Shown here piece by piece: positions 1 through 10,764 of a stretch of 64,000 nt of DNA. Under the pieces are notes generated by a model that had not been told where the DNA came from, ran no database searches, and saw only the letters and a program-made list of their open reading frames with translations. The translations under genes and the position numbers were made by a program. Positions within the stretch are counted from its first letter, which is position 1; each line of letters opens with the position of its first letter. Source of the DNA: Pinus tabuliformis. Taxonomy: Eukaryota; Streptophyta; Pinopsida; Pinales; Pinaceae. The stretch is taken from the NCBI GenBank assembly GCA_031772625.1, contig CM062811.1, positions 649,648,606 to 649,712,605 of the forward strand, read 5' to 3'.

Positions 1-639
1 TTAGCAACTATAAATCATAAATGTAATTGATGGAAATGTAATGATATAATCACTTTAAGGGGTCATGAGTTAAGTCTCAAGGCCACCATTATGATGACAT
101 CATTAGGAAGTGCTAATTTATTGGGTGAACAATCAATGCCCCAACTAAGTGTACGTAGGACCTCAATGTCTATAAGAAACCATCTATTTCAAACTGAATT
201 ATCATCACAGGTGGGGGCCCCAATAGTGTCTATACTTCATACCTTCATCGCTGTAGATCATCTGTAAATATATGTTCATAGAACATTTGAGTTGAAGAAA
301 TTATAGACACCATACTGACATTCCCATATGCTTGAAATTGTAAGTTGTTCTTTTCTCTTATTTATTTATGTGTACTTATATTTTTCTTGATTGAATCTGG
401 CACATTCTCACTACTCTACACTTGTAACTATGGATAGATTTCCATTCAACACATTGCACCATTGCTGGAGATAGTGATGTGTAAGCTTATGTCTATATTC
501 AACATTTAGCATAATCTCTTCCACTCATTTATGTGCACTCGTATTTTTCTTGATTGACTCTAGCACATTGTCATCACTCTACACTTGTAACTATAGATAG
601 ATTTTTCCATTCAACACATGGTGCCAATGCTGGGGATAG
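1..639. other. Intergenic or intronic DNA with a 163-bp tandem duplication
   Basis: No coding exon was recognised. From about 357 a block of roughly 163 bp is repeated in tandem: a TATTTTTCTTGATTGA core occurs at 379 and again at 542, each followed by similar CTACACTTGTAACTAT and GGATAGTG stretches. The second copy is interrupted at 640 by a solo LTR and resumes near 1730 with AAGCTTCTGTCTAAATTC, matching AAGCTTATGTCTATATTC at 483. If the proteasome gene continues leftwards this would be intron DNA, but its next exon was not found here. Confidence 0.6.
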
Positions 640-1724
640 TGTTGATTTGGGGTAGCATCGGATGTGCTCTAGCCACGAAATTTGGTGGAGAGGTTGGGGC
701 ACATGAGATCTCCAATACCCAGAAATGGTTTGGAAAGATTCTAAACAATTCAGGAGATATTAAAATAATTAATATTTTTAATGGAGTCCCTAAGTCTAAA
801 CTTAGGGAAATTAAAATATTAATGTGTACTAATATGAAACTGTGTTAGAATACTCCAAAAGACATGGATCAAGCCAAATCTAATCTTAGCCGTTGATCAG
901 GGACTTAATCTCGGTCGTTGATATGTCAACAGGAAAAGTATAAGAGGAGGCTTAAGGGTCACTTGGAGAGGACACCAGAGTGATCAGTCATTCTATTATC
1001 TAGAGCGGAGTTTGCTAAGAGAGATAGAATTAGTGATCAAGAGTTGTAGCTGAGGGGCATTGAGTACAGAGAGACAGAGAGGCAAAGATAGTGTTGGGAG
1101 AACAGCGCAGTAGCCGGGGAGAGTGACGCAGAGCCAGTCAGGGCTCACGCAGGGCCAGGCAGAGGTAGCCAGGAGCTGTGCAGAGCCTCAGAGAGGCCAG
1201 CGTTGCTGACGCAGAGGACCAGAAGGCTGACGCAGACCCATCCGGGGTGACGCAGGGCTAGCGTTGGGCAGAGAGGGGTTGACGTAGTCCAGAAAACGCT
1301 GAAGCTGGGTTTCTAGGGCAGATTGGTGCTGAGGAGCTGCCGGAAGGATTATCCAGGGTTTCAGCTAGAAGATTTGTCTCAAACTGAGAGGCATTACTGC
1401 CAAGGGAATTCTCTGTTGGGTAGGCCAATTTCGGCACCCAGATTGTACTATGATATTGCTTAATAAGAGAACCCTCAGATAGCTGCACCAGTTTTCCCAC
1501 ATTGGGTTTTTTCGGGGACATTAGTCCAAAAATAATGGTGTCATATGGTGTGATTGTTTATGTTTCCTTTAGTTGTTGATCTGTAATATGTTGAGCATGC
1601 ACTAGTATTTAATATCAGTATTTACATTGTAAATAACTTGTTAAGTAACATAACAAGTAGGTAGGAATAAATCAGATAAAGAGCATGGAGGGTTTCTAAC
1701 TAAATAGATTTAGAAACTTCAACA
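640..1724 (+). mobile_element. Solo LTR of the copia H family
   Basis: The 1,085-bp unit begins TGTTGATTTGGGGTAGCAT and ends AACTTCAACA. It aligns along its length with both LTRs of element H (6510-7550 and 9743-10759): shared blocks include ATGAGATCTCCAA, AAGACATGGATCAAGCCAAA and AGGAAAAGTATAAGAGGAGG. No PBS, gag or second LTR is attached, so it is a solo LTR. Flanking 5-mers are GATAG and GATGT (imperfect TSD). It splits the second copy of the 163-bp tandem duplication. The ORFs in it are shadows. Confidence 0.8.
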
Positions 1725-1729
1725 GATGT

Positions 1730-2578
1730 GATGTGGAAGCTTCTGTCTAAATTCAACATTTAACATAATTTCTTCCACTCCTGCTTGTTCAAGCAATGTA
1801 CAAAGGTGTTCTTTCCTTTTACTCTGTCAATGTCATAACCATAATCATGCAATCTTTCACAGATGTTCAACCACTTAATGCTGAAATCTCACGGGCATTG
1901 TAATAAACTTTACACGTGCTGAAAAAAGAAAATAATACTTTCAAGCAAGCATTGGAATTAGAAAACCCCACACTTGTGAATAGAGTAGGCATGCATTTGA
2001 AATAAAAAAAACCCTGCCATGACTGAATGAACAGTAATGTGTGTAGCAAATTTAATTGTTCTACATCATAATGAAAGAACTGATAAAAGTTGCTCAACTA
2101 CCAATGCCAAAACAACATGGATGAAAGATTATAGTACAAACAAGACTTCAACACTAAACATAAAAAAAACAAACTCCATCATATCTTCAAAATGTTTGCA
2201 CACTTCAAAGATAAGAAAAATAATGAAAATATATAACACAGAGCTCAAGCAGCATATTATTAAAAATTATATGCAATATCATATAAAGTTAAATGGATTG
2301 TAACCATAATAATTTATAAGGCAGTTTGGATTCTGGAAATATATATTTTTTATATGAATTTTTTTAGGATAAGCACTTCTACAAATAAAAGCACAATGGT
2401 GTTTCAAACAAGCAATATAAACGATGTATTCATCAAGACTGGCATACGATACTTATAGTTGTAATAGCAACTGGCAGACTTTATTTTATTGGTTGTCATT
2501 GAAATCCATCACATTCAAACACTTAAGAATAACTATTAAAATTAACAAGTTGAAATAAATGCCAAAGTTATCATATAC
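1730..2578. other. Non-coding DNA next to a proteasome exon
   Basis: AT-rich DNA directly downstream (minus sense) of the exon at 2579-2652, so presumably the start of the next intron. The exon that should begin with residues like QLVVKAVSLAI was searched for on the minus strand and not seen. No transposon boundary was recognised after 1780. Confidence 0.5.
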
Positions 2579-2652
2579 CTCAGCCTCTTCCTTACTCATT
2601 CCTTCTTTCCATGCCTGATCAAGAAAACCGTATAGGTAGCTTGAACCAGATC
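2579..2652 (-). CDS. Proteasome subunit beta type-6 (PBA1/PSMB6 family), exon d
   Basis: A 74-bp exon encoding (G)[24 protein letters not shown]. This matches the 20S proteasome beta-1 type subunit, a core-particle component whose family carries the caspase-like activity. GSGSS is the strongly conserved loop of proteasome beta subunits. The acceptor is CTTTATAG/GATCTGG and the donor is GCTGAG/GTATATG. The first two bases complete the glycine codon begun by the last base of exon c at 33003, and the exon ends on a complete codon, so phase agrees across the 30-kb intron. There are no stops. The following exons were not found and must lie left of the window. Confidence 0.9.
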
Positions 2653-3365
2653 CTATAAAGATGAAATGAAAACAAAGCAGTTTTAGCAACTTAAAATAAA
2701 AGATCAATATTGGCCTCAACATGTGTAAGATAAATGATTGCATAGTTGTGACCACAGCAGCAGAAGCTTCTAAATAATTTTGCTTTTAAGTGTCAGCCAC
2801 CAGCTCAAATTCACACCAAAAAACTAGAATAATTTTTGCTTGCCATTTCTAATTTGAACTTTCCTTTAACAATCCTAAGCATGAGGATAGATTAAAATGG
2901 ATGCATTTCCATTTATTCCCCAGACAAGGACATATTCAAAGTGGATTAAAATTTTTTACAAACTTGTGCAACAAATCAGAATCATTAATATTGTCCTCTA
3001 GCTCAATTAATTCTTTTCCTATAACATTTATATTGGTTAGGACATTATTTATTGTCTTCACCTTCAAAGTAAACCTCAGCCATAGGTCCAGCTGGAGTGG
3101 CATACTTTAGATAGCTTTTTATCTCTCTTCAATTTTCTTAGTTGTTTTTAATTTTTTTTAAAGTTCATTATTTATGGGAAAAGTATCTACCACTCTATAA
3201 TTGAGTGCAACTTACATGCTGACTTGTCTTTCAGTCTCATTGATTGTTATTCTAGTCATTCATGAACATTAGTACAATTTCTATTTCAATTCTTAAATGT
3301 GGGGGCACTCATTCAACAAATTAAAACCCAGCATAGGTAATTTGGTAGAATTATAACTTCTGTCA
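2653..3365. other. Ancestral intron sequence left of element A
   Basis: AT-rich DNA between the exon at 2579-2652 and the target duplication of element A. It has a pyrimidine tract near the acceptor. No coding exon, RNA gene or repeat was recognised. Confidence 0.5.
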
Positions 3366-3370
3366 ACACT

Positions 3371-3434
3371 TGTTATGCTCTTTACCTGCGAGAATTCCAG
3401 AATACCAGAAATGCGAAGAAATATAACCTAGAAT
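3371..3434 (-). repeat. Left LTR of A, outer piece
   Basis: TGTTATGCTCTTTACCTGCG through AACCTAGAAT matches the beginning of the right LTR at 30644. It stops where element B begins and continues at 14323. Confidence 0.9.
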
Positions 3435-4877
3435 AGTCATGTCCCTTCCTAAATTAATTTGAAACAAGACTAATTATTGCATTTTGGGGCCAATTTTGGA
3501 GATAGTGGAGCCTATTCGATTTTTATTAGGAGATTCGACTTAGGAAAGTTATTTTGTTGTGGTTAAATTACAAATGGGGACCACCCACACTAGGGAAATA
3601 CACACTCCCTAGTTCGGTTTGCATGGAGGTGGTTAAGTGAGGGCCCACGATGGAGGTAAAATTGGAGGGAAAAGTGCCCAACGAAATCTATATAAGGAAG
3701 GTAGCTCTCCTCATTTCATTCATCTTATTGAAGTATATCTATTTCTCTTTGGTTGCTCGAGTTGCTTAGCCGAGTCACTCAATGTTTAGCACGAGTTCTT
3801 CAGGTGAAGAGCTCATCCTTTCTTCGGGGGACTTCGAGTGCCACCATAGGAAGGTTTTCTTCATTTCTTCAGGAGGAGGATCACATTGTAATTCCCAGTA
3901 GTAGCATTCTCTTCCAGGTTGTGTGTATTACTGGGGGACACAGTGGAGAGGAGGTCGAGTTCATTGGTCGTGCTTAGCAGTGGAGATTTGATGTGAGATT
4001 TTATGGAGAGGAGGCTAGGGAGGATTGTCAGCATCTGGGAGAGTTTCAGAACTGATTGAGCTTTTGGCTTGGCAGTGTGACTTTCGCACTACCTGGGCCA
4101 GCGTAGAGGCAGTGTGTGGGAGCTCATTTGGTGGGTAGAGTATCAGTCCTTGAGGCTAAGTTTTGTCGTGGAGGCTAGAGGAGATATTTGGATTGGTGTT
4201 TGCTTCCATTTTAGAGCTTGGAGGACTTTGTGGTCATTCCTTGCATGGCTTATTTCTGGAGTTGTTTGGAGGGCGTGGGCCATAGAAGAGGTCGAATTTG
4301 CGAGTTCAGAATCCGGCCAAACCATTTCTGGGTTTTTTTGGGTTCTCACAAGGATCATAAATATAAAGTTTCAGAACTTTCTGAGCACCGAAGGTGGGGT
4401 TTTCAGCCGTATCTATGCAGCAGACAGTGCAGAATTGTTGAGGATTGCACAGTGCCTTTGGGGGTCGATTTTCCAAAGTCCAAATCAGGCCAAACCATTT
4501 ATAGGTTTTTGTGGGTTTTGGCCAAGGAGTTTGTGGCTGAAGTTTCATCAATTTCTAATCACCGGAGGCGGGGTTTCTTGCAGCGCTTTTCCAGCCAGCA
4601 GTTGTAGTTACTAGGAGATAGCGCAGAGCATTAGAGGAGCAGTTGTTTCCAACATTGAGATTACTGTTTGACACCTCGGTTCTATCAAAGCTTGCCCTTG
4701 AGGCAAGTCTAGGTGGATTCCTCCAAACTATTGTACTTGCTTCATTGATTAATAAAATGGCCTAGTTGGTTCTTAATTCCAGACTTTTTATGAGCATTTG
4801 TTGATTGTTTAAAAATTTTGTGTTGTAAATCATTTTTGCTTTGTATATCACTATTTGTTTAAGTTTGGAACATTACA
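3435..4877 (+). repeat. 5' LTR of element B
   Basis: It shares nearly every block with 12880-14322, for example TTGCATTTTGGGGCCAATTT and TTTGGAACATTACA. An ATATAAGG box sits near 3689 ahead of a plausible transcription start. The overlapping ORFs at 4114-4614 recur in the other LTR with disruptions and are not treated as genes. Confidence 0.9.
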
Positions 4878-4878
4878 A

Positions 4879-4890
4879 TGGTATCAAAGC
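4879..4890 (+). other. Primer-binding site of element B
   Basis: TGGTATCAAAGC lies one base after the LTR end. It resembles the TGGTATCAGAGC complement of plant initiator methionine tRNA, with one difference. Confidence 0.75.
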
Positions 4891-6509
4891 ATGATCTTGG
4901 CCCAATTGTGGTAACCAGTAAGATCATGGGAGATTTGGGCATGTATGCACAGTGACGAGTTACACCTTACACCACCCATGGCTCAAGGGAGATCCAGTAT
5001 GTAGGAATTCTGGGGTGGAATCGGCTGGAATGATGAGAGGTTGGCTCAGTTGAGGAAGGTGTCATACCAGATCCATCCTTGTCCTTACAGCAGAGACACT
5101 ATAGGTGCACAAGTCGTGGGAGTACAACCGTCTACACCAAGTGGGGAAAGCCGACAAAATTTGGGCACCAGATCTCCTGAGAAAAAGCAGACAGGACAGC
5201 GACAGTTAGAGGGTGAGACCAGGGGGTGCTTTTGCTGGTGGAGACCTGGCTTTAGATATCAAGAGCCTGAGGAGGAGGTTGAGCATGATGCTGAGAGCCC
5301 ACAGGATGGTGAGGTGCACATCGATCGACCCGGTGCGGCGCGCAGGAGTCACCATTATTCGAGACCTCTTTGATAACCCCAGTTGACACCATAGTGTTGA
5401 GGATAGAGCCTACAGACATAGAGCCATCTGTTGAGGAGGAGCCACCCATGGATGAGAAACTGATAGTTGTTGAGGTATCTAGAGTTGTGACTGAGTCTCC
5501 AGGTGGTAGATACCCATGGTAGTTTCATCAGTTCCAAACCAACCTTCTAGCATTGAGAGAGAAGGTCACCACAGTACGAAAGGCCATTCTACAACAAAAC
5601 GAGGAGCTGGAGGGCATGAGAGTGGTTTGTGCCGAGTCAACAGCCAAACTAACTCACGTTGGGGAATAGTTGGATTCCCTAATGGTAACACTAGAGTGCA
5701 CTTTAGAGCATCAGAGCAACCCTCTTCATACATACATAGATGGGGCTTGTAGCATCAATAGTTTGCCTCTGCACCTTGGAGGGAGAGAGGCAAAGCCACT
5801 TCGACATATTTTATGTGTTGACCAAGCCGATGAGATGAGGCGACATGAGCGATGCAGGGTGCAACATTTGTCGGATGGAAGGCTTGTCCTACGTATGAGA
5901 GTTCGTACATTCAATCCCTCTCTTGGGGTTGGATGGCAAGAGATTCCGAGTTGGTACCCGGTGCAGTGGGCTATGGAGATGGTAGTGGACCGACATGAAG
6001 CTCAGCAGGAGCTTTCATGCATTGGGTATATCGGAAGCCCAAACTAGCATTGGGATCCAGGTGGGACTACCTATCATTCCCCAGATATGCCGGTTGACTG
6101 TGACCGTGGTGGTGTATTTAGCCTAGCGGCTAAGCACACACATTCGCTAGGGGAGTTGTGGCCAGTACCAGAGGCCAACCAGTTTGTGGGTAGACTCCTT
6201 GGGTTGTCTTGGTATGGCAAGTGTGCATGGGATCACACAATGATCATCATACTTTGGCGGGAGTTTGTCAGAGGAGGTGGCACCGATAGGCCACCTGACA
6301 GTACCTTGTATGGAGCTAGGGATTCTTCACATTTGTGTGGGGCATGGAGGACATGGAGGAGCAAAGCAGTGATGGAATTGTTACTAGTACCGAGGGAGAT
6401 TCACTTCTTGCGTCCCTCAGGGAGGATTTGGAGGGGAGATCCCCTCATCGGAGAGCATAGTGATGCAATGGTGGAGGTGATGATACACGTCGGGTGCAGG
6501 ACGACACAT
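4891..6509 (+). other. Left interior of element B, no recognisable domain
   Basis: Several short overlapping ORFs (5041-5373, 5670-6047, 6087-6515) are interrupted by stops. They have serine/glutamine-rich or irregular composition and match no retroelement domain I recognise. This may be decayed gag DNA. The interior continues after H at 10765. Confidence 0.5.
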
Positions 6510-7550
6510 TGTTGATTTGGGGTAGCATTAGATGTACTCTAGCCAAGAAAATTGGTAGAGAGGCTAAAGTGCATGAGATCTCCAAGACCCAGAAATGGTT
6601 TGGGCAGATTCTACCGGGTTAAGGAGATATTAAAATAATTAATATTTTTAATGGAGTTCCTAAGTCTAAACTTAGGAAAAATAAAATATTAATGGGTATT
6701 AATATAATCCTGGTTTAGAAGGTTCTAAAGGACATGGATCAAGCCAAATCTAATATTAGTCGTTGATTAGAGATGTATTCTTAGTCGTTGAAGGACCAAC
6801 AAGAAAAGTATAAGAGGAGGCTTGAGGGTCAGTTGGAGAATATACCATAGTGATTAGTCATTCGATTTTCTAGAGCGAGGTTTGCTAAGAGAAATCGAAT
6901 TAGTGATCAGAGTTGCAGCGAGGGGCAAAGAGGCAAAGATAGAGTCGGAAGCCCAAAGCAGAAGCAGAGAGGCAGACACAGAGCCAGAGGGAACCACGCA
7001 GCGGCTAGCAGGGACTACGCAGAGGCTAGAAGGGCCTGCGTCATCCAAGTAGAGGCTGCAGGAGTGACGCAGAGGGCCGGAGAGGCTGCGCAGAGCCTCA
7101 GAGGGCTGACGCAGAGGGTTTCAGGCTGACACAGAGGCTAGGAGCGCTGATGCAATGCTTCAGATTGTGTTGGAGAGGGTCTCGTGGGGCAGACTTTCCG
7201 AATATCTGCTTCCGAAGAGAGGTATTACTGCGAGATTTGTTTTTCTCTGTCGGGTGAGCTAGTTGGCACCCAGTGTACTCAGAAAAGCTACTTAATAATA
7301 AAAACCCTCAGAACTATTGCAACGGTTTTCCCAAGTTGGGTTTTTCCGAGGACGATTATCCAAAAATAACAATGTCACTTGTGTGTTTGTCTATTTCTTT
7401 CAGTTGTTGATCTGTAGATGGTTGAGACTATATTGTATTTATTTCAATGGTTGTATGGTTAGATAACTTGTTAGTAATTAAACAAGCAGGTGAAATAAAC
7501 CAGAGAATACAGATAAAATTTCTAACTGGTAATACTTAGAAATTTGAACA
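6510..7550 (+). repeat. 5' LTR of element H
   Basis: Begins TGTTGATTTGGGG and ends AGAAATTTGAACA directly before the PBS. It contains many repeats of the GACGCAGAGGC type. Confidence 0.9.
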
Positions 7551-7562
7551 TGGTATTAGAGC
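7551..7562 (+). other. Primer-binding site of element H
   Basis: TGGTATTAGAGC abuts the LTR end and matches the initiator-tRNA-Met type PBS with one difference. Confidence 0.8.
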
Positions 7563-8192
7563 GTTGCAGACCATAGGAGAGTTGAAGGCGACAGTTGAAT
7601 CAGAGAATTTGTAGCAGAAACAGTTGTCCCAAGTGACAAAAGTTGTTCCTAGCAGAGAAAAGCAGCGAAGCGTTGATGTAGAGGGCCTGCGTCATCAATT
7701 CGACCCAGAAAGAGGCCAATGCAGAGGCTAAGGAAGGTAGAACAAGTTCGCGAAGAGCCACGCAAAGACCAAAAGGGTTGACACAGTTGGCCAAGGGAGC
7801 AAATTAGCCTTGTCAGGATTGCGCAGAGCCTAGAGGCTCAGTTCTTCAACAGTTGGGGCATAGGAAGTTGTGGGCAAATAAGAGAGAGTGAAGCTGGTGG
7901 GGTGTTGTTGCTACCGAGACAGAACAATACCTAATGGGGCAAAACCAAGGTAGAGGGAGTCGCTACCTAGGCCAATTTCTAGCCAAAAAATCCAGATTAG
8001 TGTTGCAGGTTCATAGGAGATCGGAGAGGTGAGACTCGACGATTGGCAAGTGGATTTCCGGGAGGGAAATTGAGACTCAGAGGGAGTCTAGTAGAGAACT
8101 TCCAGGAGGGAAGTAGCGACTCAAAGGGAGTTGAAGAGAGAACTTCCAGAGGGAAGTAGAGAGTCAGAGGAGTCGAAAGGAAGAGCAGAGAG

Positions 8193-9063
8193 ATGGCCAT
8201 GAATGGACTGAGGGATCAGGATAAGCTGGACGAGGTGTCCAACTTTGTCATCTGGAAGGCCAGGATCTTGTCCATTCTAGATAGACATCGCATCAAGGCC
8301 TTCACCTTGAGAACCGTGGCTATCCCAGTCAACTCAGCTGACAATGAAAGGTATGAGGATGCAATGGCCAAAGGCGAAATGTATCATACTTGATGGGGTC
8401 AAGGATCATGTGGTCTAGCATATTGCCGAGAAGAAGACGGCAAAGGAAATGTGGGACACCTTGAAGACATTGTATCAAGGCACTTTCGTGCAAAGGAAGA
8501 TGCTACCGGAGAATCAGTTGTGGTCGTACCAGATGTAGAAGGGGGAGCAGATAGATCACTTCCTCAATAGGTTGCAGGAGATCCGGGACCAACTAACTTC
8601 CATATGGGCCACGCTGGATTAGGAGTTCATGGTGAGGGTCGCCTTAAACGTAGTCTCCGAGGAGTGGGAGACATTCGTCCAGAGAATTTTGGGTAGAGCG
8701 AATCTTCCAGGATGGGAAGAATTGTGGGCAGCTCTTCGCCAAGAAGAGATCAGACGGCTGACCAAGACGAGAAGTAGCAGCGAAGGAGCCCGGGTCAAGA
8801 AAGAGAAGGAAGAGGATGCAGCTCTGGCATCTACGGGGAAGCAGGAGAAGAGGAAGAAAAAGGACCTCTCCAAGAGTAAGTGCTTCAACTGTGGGGAACT
8901 GGGGCATTATACGAACCAGTGTCCGAGGAAGAAGAACAAGGTAGAGGCGTCTGACTCCAAGGCAGCACCAGCGACGCCGGAAAAGGAGGTAGAGAAGGAT
9001 GACGATTGTGCCATGAGTGCTCATGTACCTCTAGAGAAGAGATGGGGAGACATCGAGCTGTAG
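8193..9063 (+). pseudogene. Copia Gag of element H, frameshifted
   Basis: The reading frame opens at 8193 with MAMNGLRDQDKLDEVSNFVIWK, a copia Gag N-terminus. It hits a stop at 8391, while the homologous frame continues via a shift near 8370 (CIILDGVKDHV, then AKEMWDTLKTLYQGTF). Further stops follow near 8538 and 8621. From 8629 a 144-codon frame carries a basic linker and a CCHC knuckle, CFNCGELGHYTNQC (about 8882-8923), then an acidic tail ending at 9063. In the family Gag forms the particle and packages RNA. No pol follows before the 3' LTR. Confidence 0.85.
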
Positions 9064-9742
9064 TTAGGAAGACTACAAGCGATGAGGGGCAGGATCCTTG
9101 AGGTACCCAAAATCTTGGATCATACTTAGCTACGGGAGCCCCGAAGTGAGAGTAGAAGGATGGCGGATGTCGGTAGAAACGGATGTGGATGAAGCGGCAG
9201 AGGGTGCTGCAGTGCAGTAGTCCCACATAGCGCAGAGAGGGTTGCAGCAGTGCGATAGGCAAAAAGGAAGTTGTAGCAGTGCAGGATGGCACAAAGAGGT
9301 TTGCAGCGGTGCGAGAAGCATAGAGTTGTTGCAGCAGCACAGAGGCAGTAGAGGAAGCACAAGATAGTGACAAAGAAAGCTTCAGCATCGACAGTGGGAG
9401 CGCTTCTAGCCTGACAAGGATGTCAGTAGTTGGGTGGATCAGTTATTTACTTCTCAGTAACCGAGTTGTAATGCAGTAGCAGTAGCAGTAGCACGATGCA
9501 GCATGATGAGGGAGAACTGAGAACTACAGTGCAGATGTAGTGTTGGGAGAAAGGACCAGCAACAACACGAATGCAGAGGGAGTTGTCGTACGGATGTAGC
9601 AGTGGCAGTGGCAAAGCCATGGGCAGCAGTGCAGAGGATGTTGGGTGGGGAGGCCTAGCATCAGCACAAGTACTGGTGTCGTATAATCAGGATGATGCTC
9701 AGTGAGGAGTACTACTAGAGCACAGTGCTCGCTAAGAGGGAG
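9064..9742 (+). other. Interior of H after gag, non-coding
   Basis: A short in-frame stretch after gag (LQAMRGRILEVPKIL) is followed by DNA full of GCAGCAGTG-like repeats with no pol motif. The minus-strand ORFs here (8885-9388 and others) are shadows of this GC-rich repetitive composition. Confidence 0.6.
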
Positions 9743-10759
9743 TGTTGATTTGGGGTAGCATCGGATGTGCTCTAGCCATGAAAATTGGTGGAGAGGCTAA
9801 AGCACACGAGATCTCCAAGACCCAAAAATGGTTTGGGCAGATTCTACCCAGTTAAGGAGATATTAAAGTAATTAATATCTTTAATGCAGTTCCTAAGTCT
9901 AAATTTAGGAAAAATAAAATATTAATGGGTATTGATATAAAACTGGGCTAGAAGGTTCCAAAGGACATGGATCAAGCCAAATCTAATCTTAGTCTTTGAT
10001 TAGAGATGCAATCTCAGTCGTTGAAGGACCTACAGGAAAAGTATAAGAGGAGGCCTGAGGATCAATTGGAGAATACACCAGAGTGATCAGCCATTCAATT
10101 TTCTAGAGCAAGGTTTGCTAAGAGAAATCAAATTAGTGATCAAAGTTGCAGCAAGGGGTAGTGAGTACGAGGCAGACAGGCAGAGATGGTGCTGGAAGAC
10201 CAGCGCAAAAGCAGAGGCAAACACAGAGCCAAGGGAGCCATGTAGAGGCTAGCAGGGACTGTGCAAAGGCTAGAAGAGCTTGCGTCATCCATGCAGAGGC
10301 TGCAGGAGTGAAGCAGAGGGCCAAAGAGGCTGCACAGAACCTCAAAGGGCTAACGCAGAGGCCAGGAGCGCTGACGCAATGCTTCAGATTGCACTGGAGA
10401 GGGTTTCATGGGGCAAAATTGCTGAATATCTGCTTCCAAAGAGAGGTATTACTGCCAGATTTGTTTATCTCTATCGCGTGAGCTAGTTGGCACCCAGTGT
10501 ACTCAAAAAAGCTGCTTAATAAAAAAAACCCTCAGAACTGCTGCACCAGTTTTTCCGTGGATGATTGTCCAAAAATAACGGTGTCACTTGTTTTTTTGTC
10601 TATTTCTTTCAGTTGTTGATCTGTAGATGGTTGAGAGTGTATTGTGTTTATTTCAGTGTTTATATGGTTAAATAACTTGTTAGTAATTAAACAAGTAGAC
10701 AAAATAAACCAGAGAATATAGATAAAATTTCTAACGGGTAATACTTAGAAATTTCAACA
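9743..10759 (+). repeat. 3' LTR of element H
   Basis: Starts TGTTGATTTGGGG and ends AGAAATTTCAACA, and aligns with 6510-7550 throughout. The ORFs 10146-10481 and 10280-10486 are in LTR DNA. Confidence 0.9.
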
Positions 10760-10764
10760 CGCAT

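Larger units (their letters stand above)
6510..10759 (+). mobile_element. Copia-type gag-only element H, nested in B
   Basis: The LTRs are 6510-7550 (1,041 bp) and 9743-10759 (1,017 bp), both starting TGTTGATTTGGGGTAGCAT and ending in CA after AAATTT. The PBS is at 7551, and a purine-rich GCTAAGAGGGAG precedes the 3' LTR. The flanking 5-mers CACAT (6505-6509) and CGCAT (10760-10764) form a TSD with one change. The interior encodes a broken Gag with a zinc knuckle but no protease, integrase or RT, so this is a gag-only (TR-GAG-like) derivative. A solo LTR of the same family is at 640-1724. Confidence 0.87.

Noticed and set aside
4114..4614. Overlapping ORFs of 166 and 129 codons
   Set aside because: They lie inside the B LTR. 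The matching frames in the other LTR (13634-14146) are changed and interrupted, so there is no sign of selection for a protein.
8885..9388. Minus-strand ORF of 167 codons
   Set aside because: Antisense to the broken Gag and repeats of H. Cysteine/leucine/serine-rich composition comes from GC-rich GCAGCAG-type repeats.
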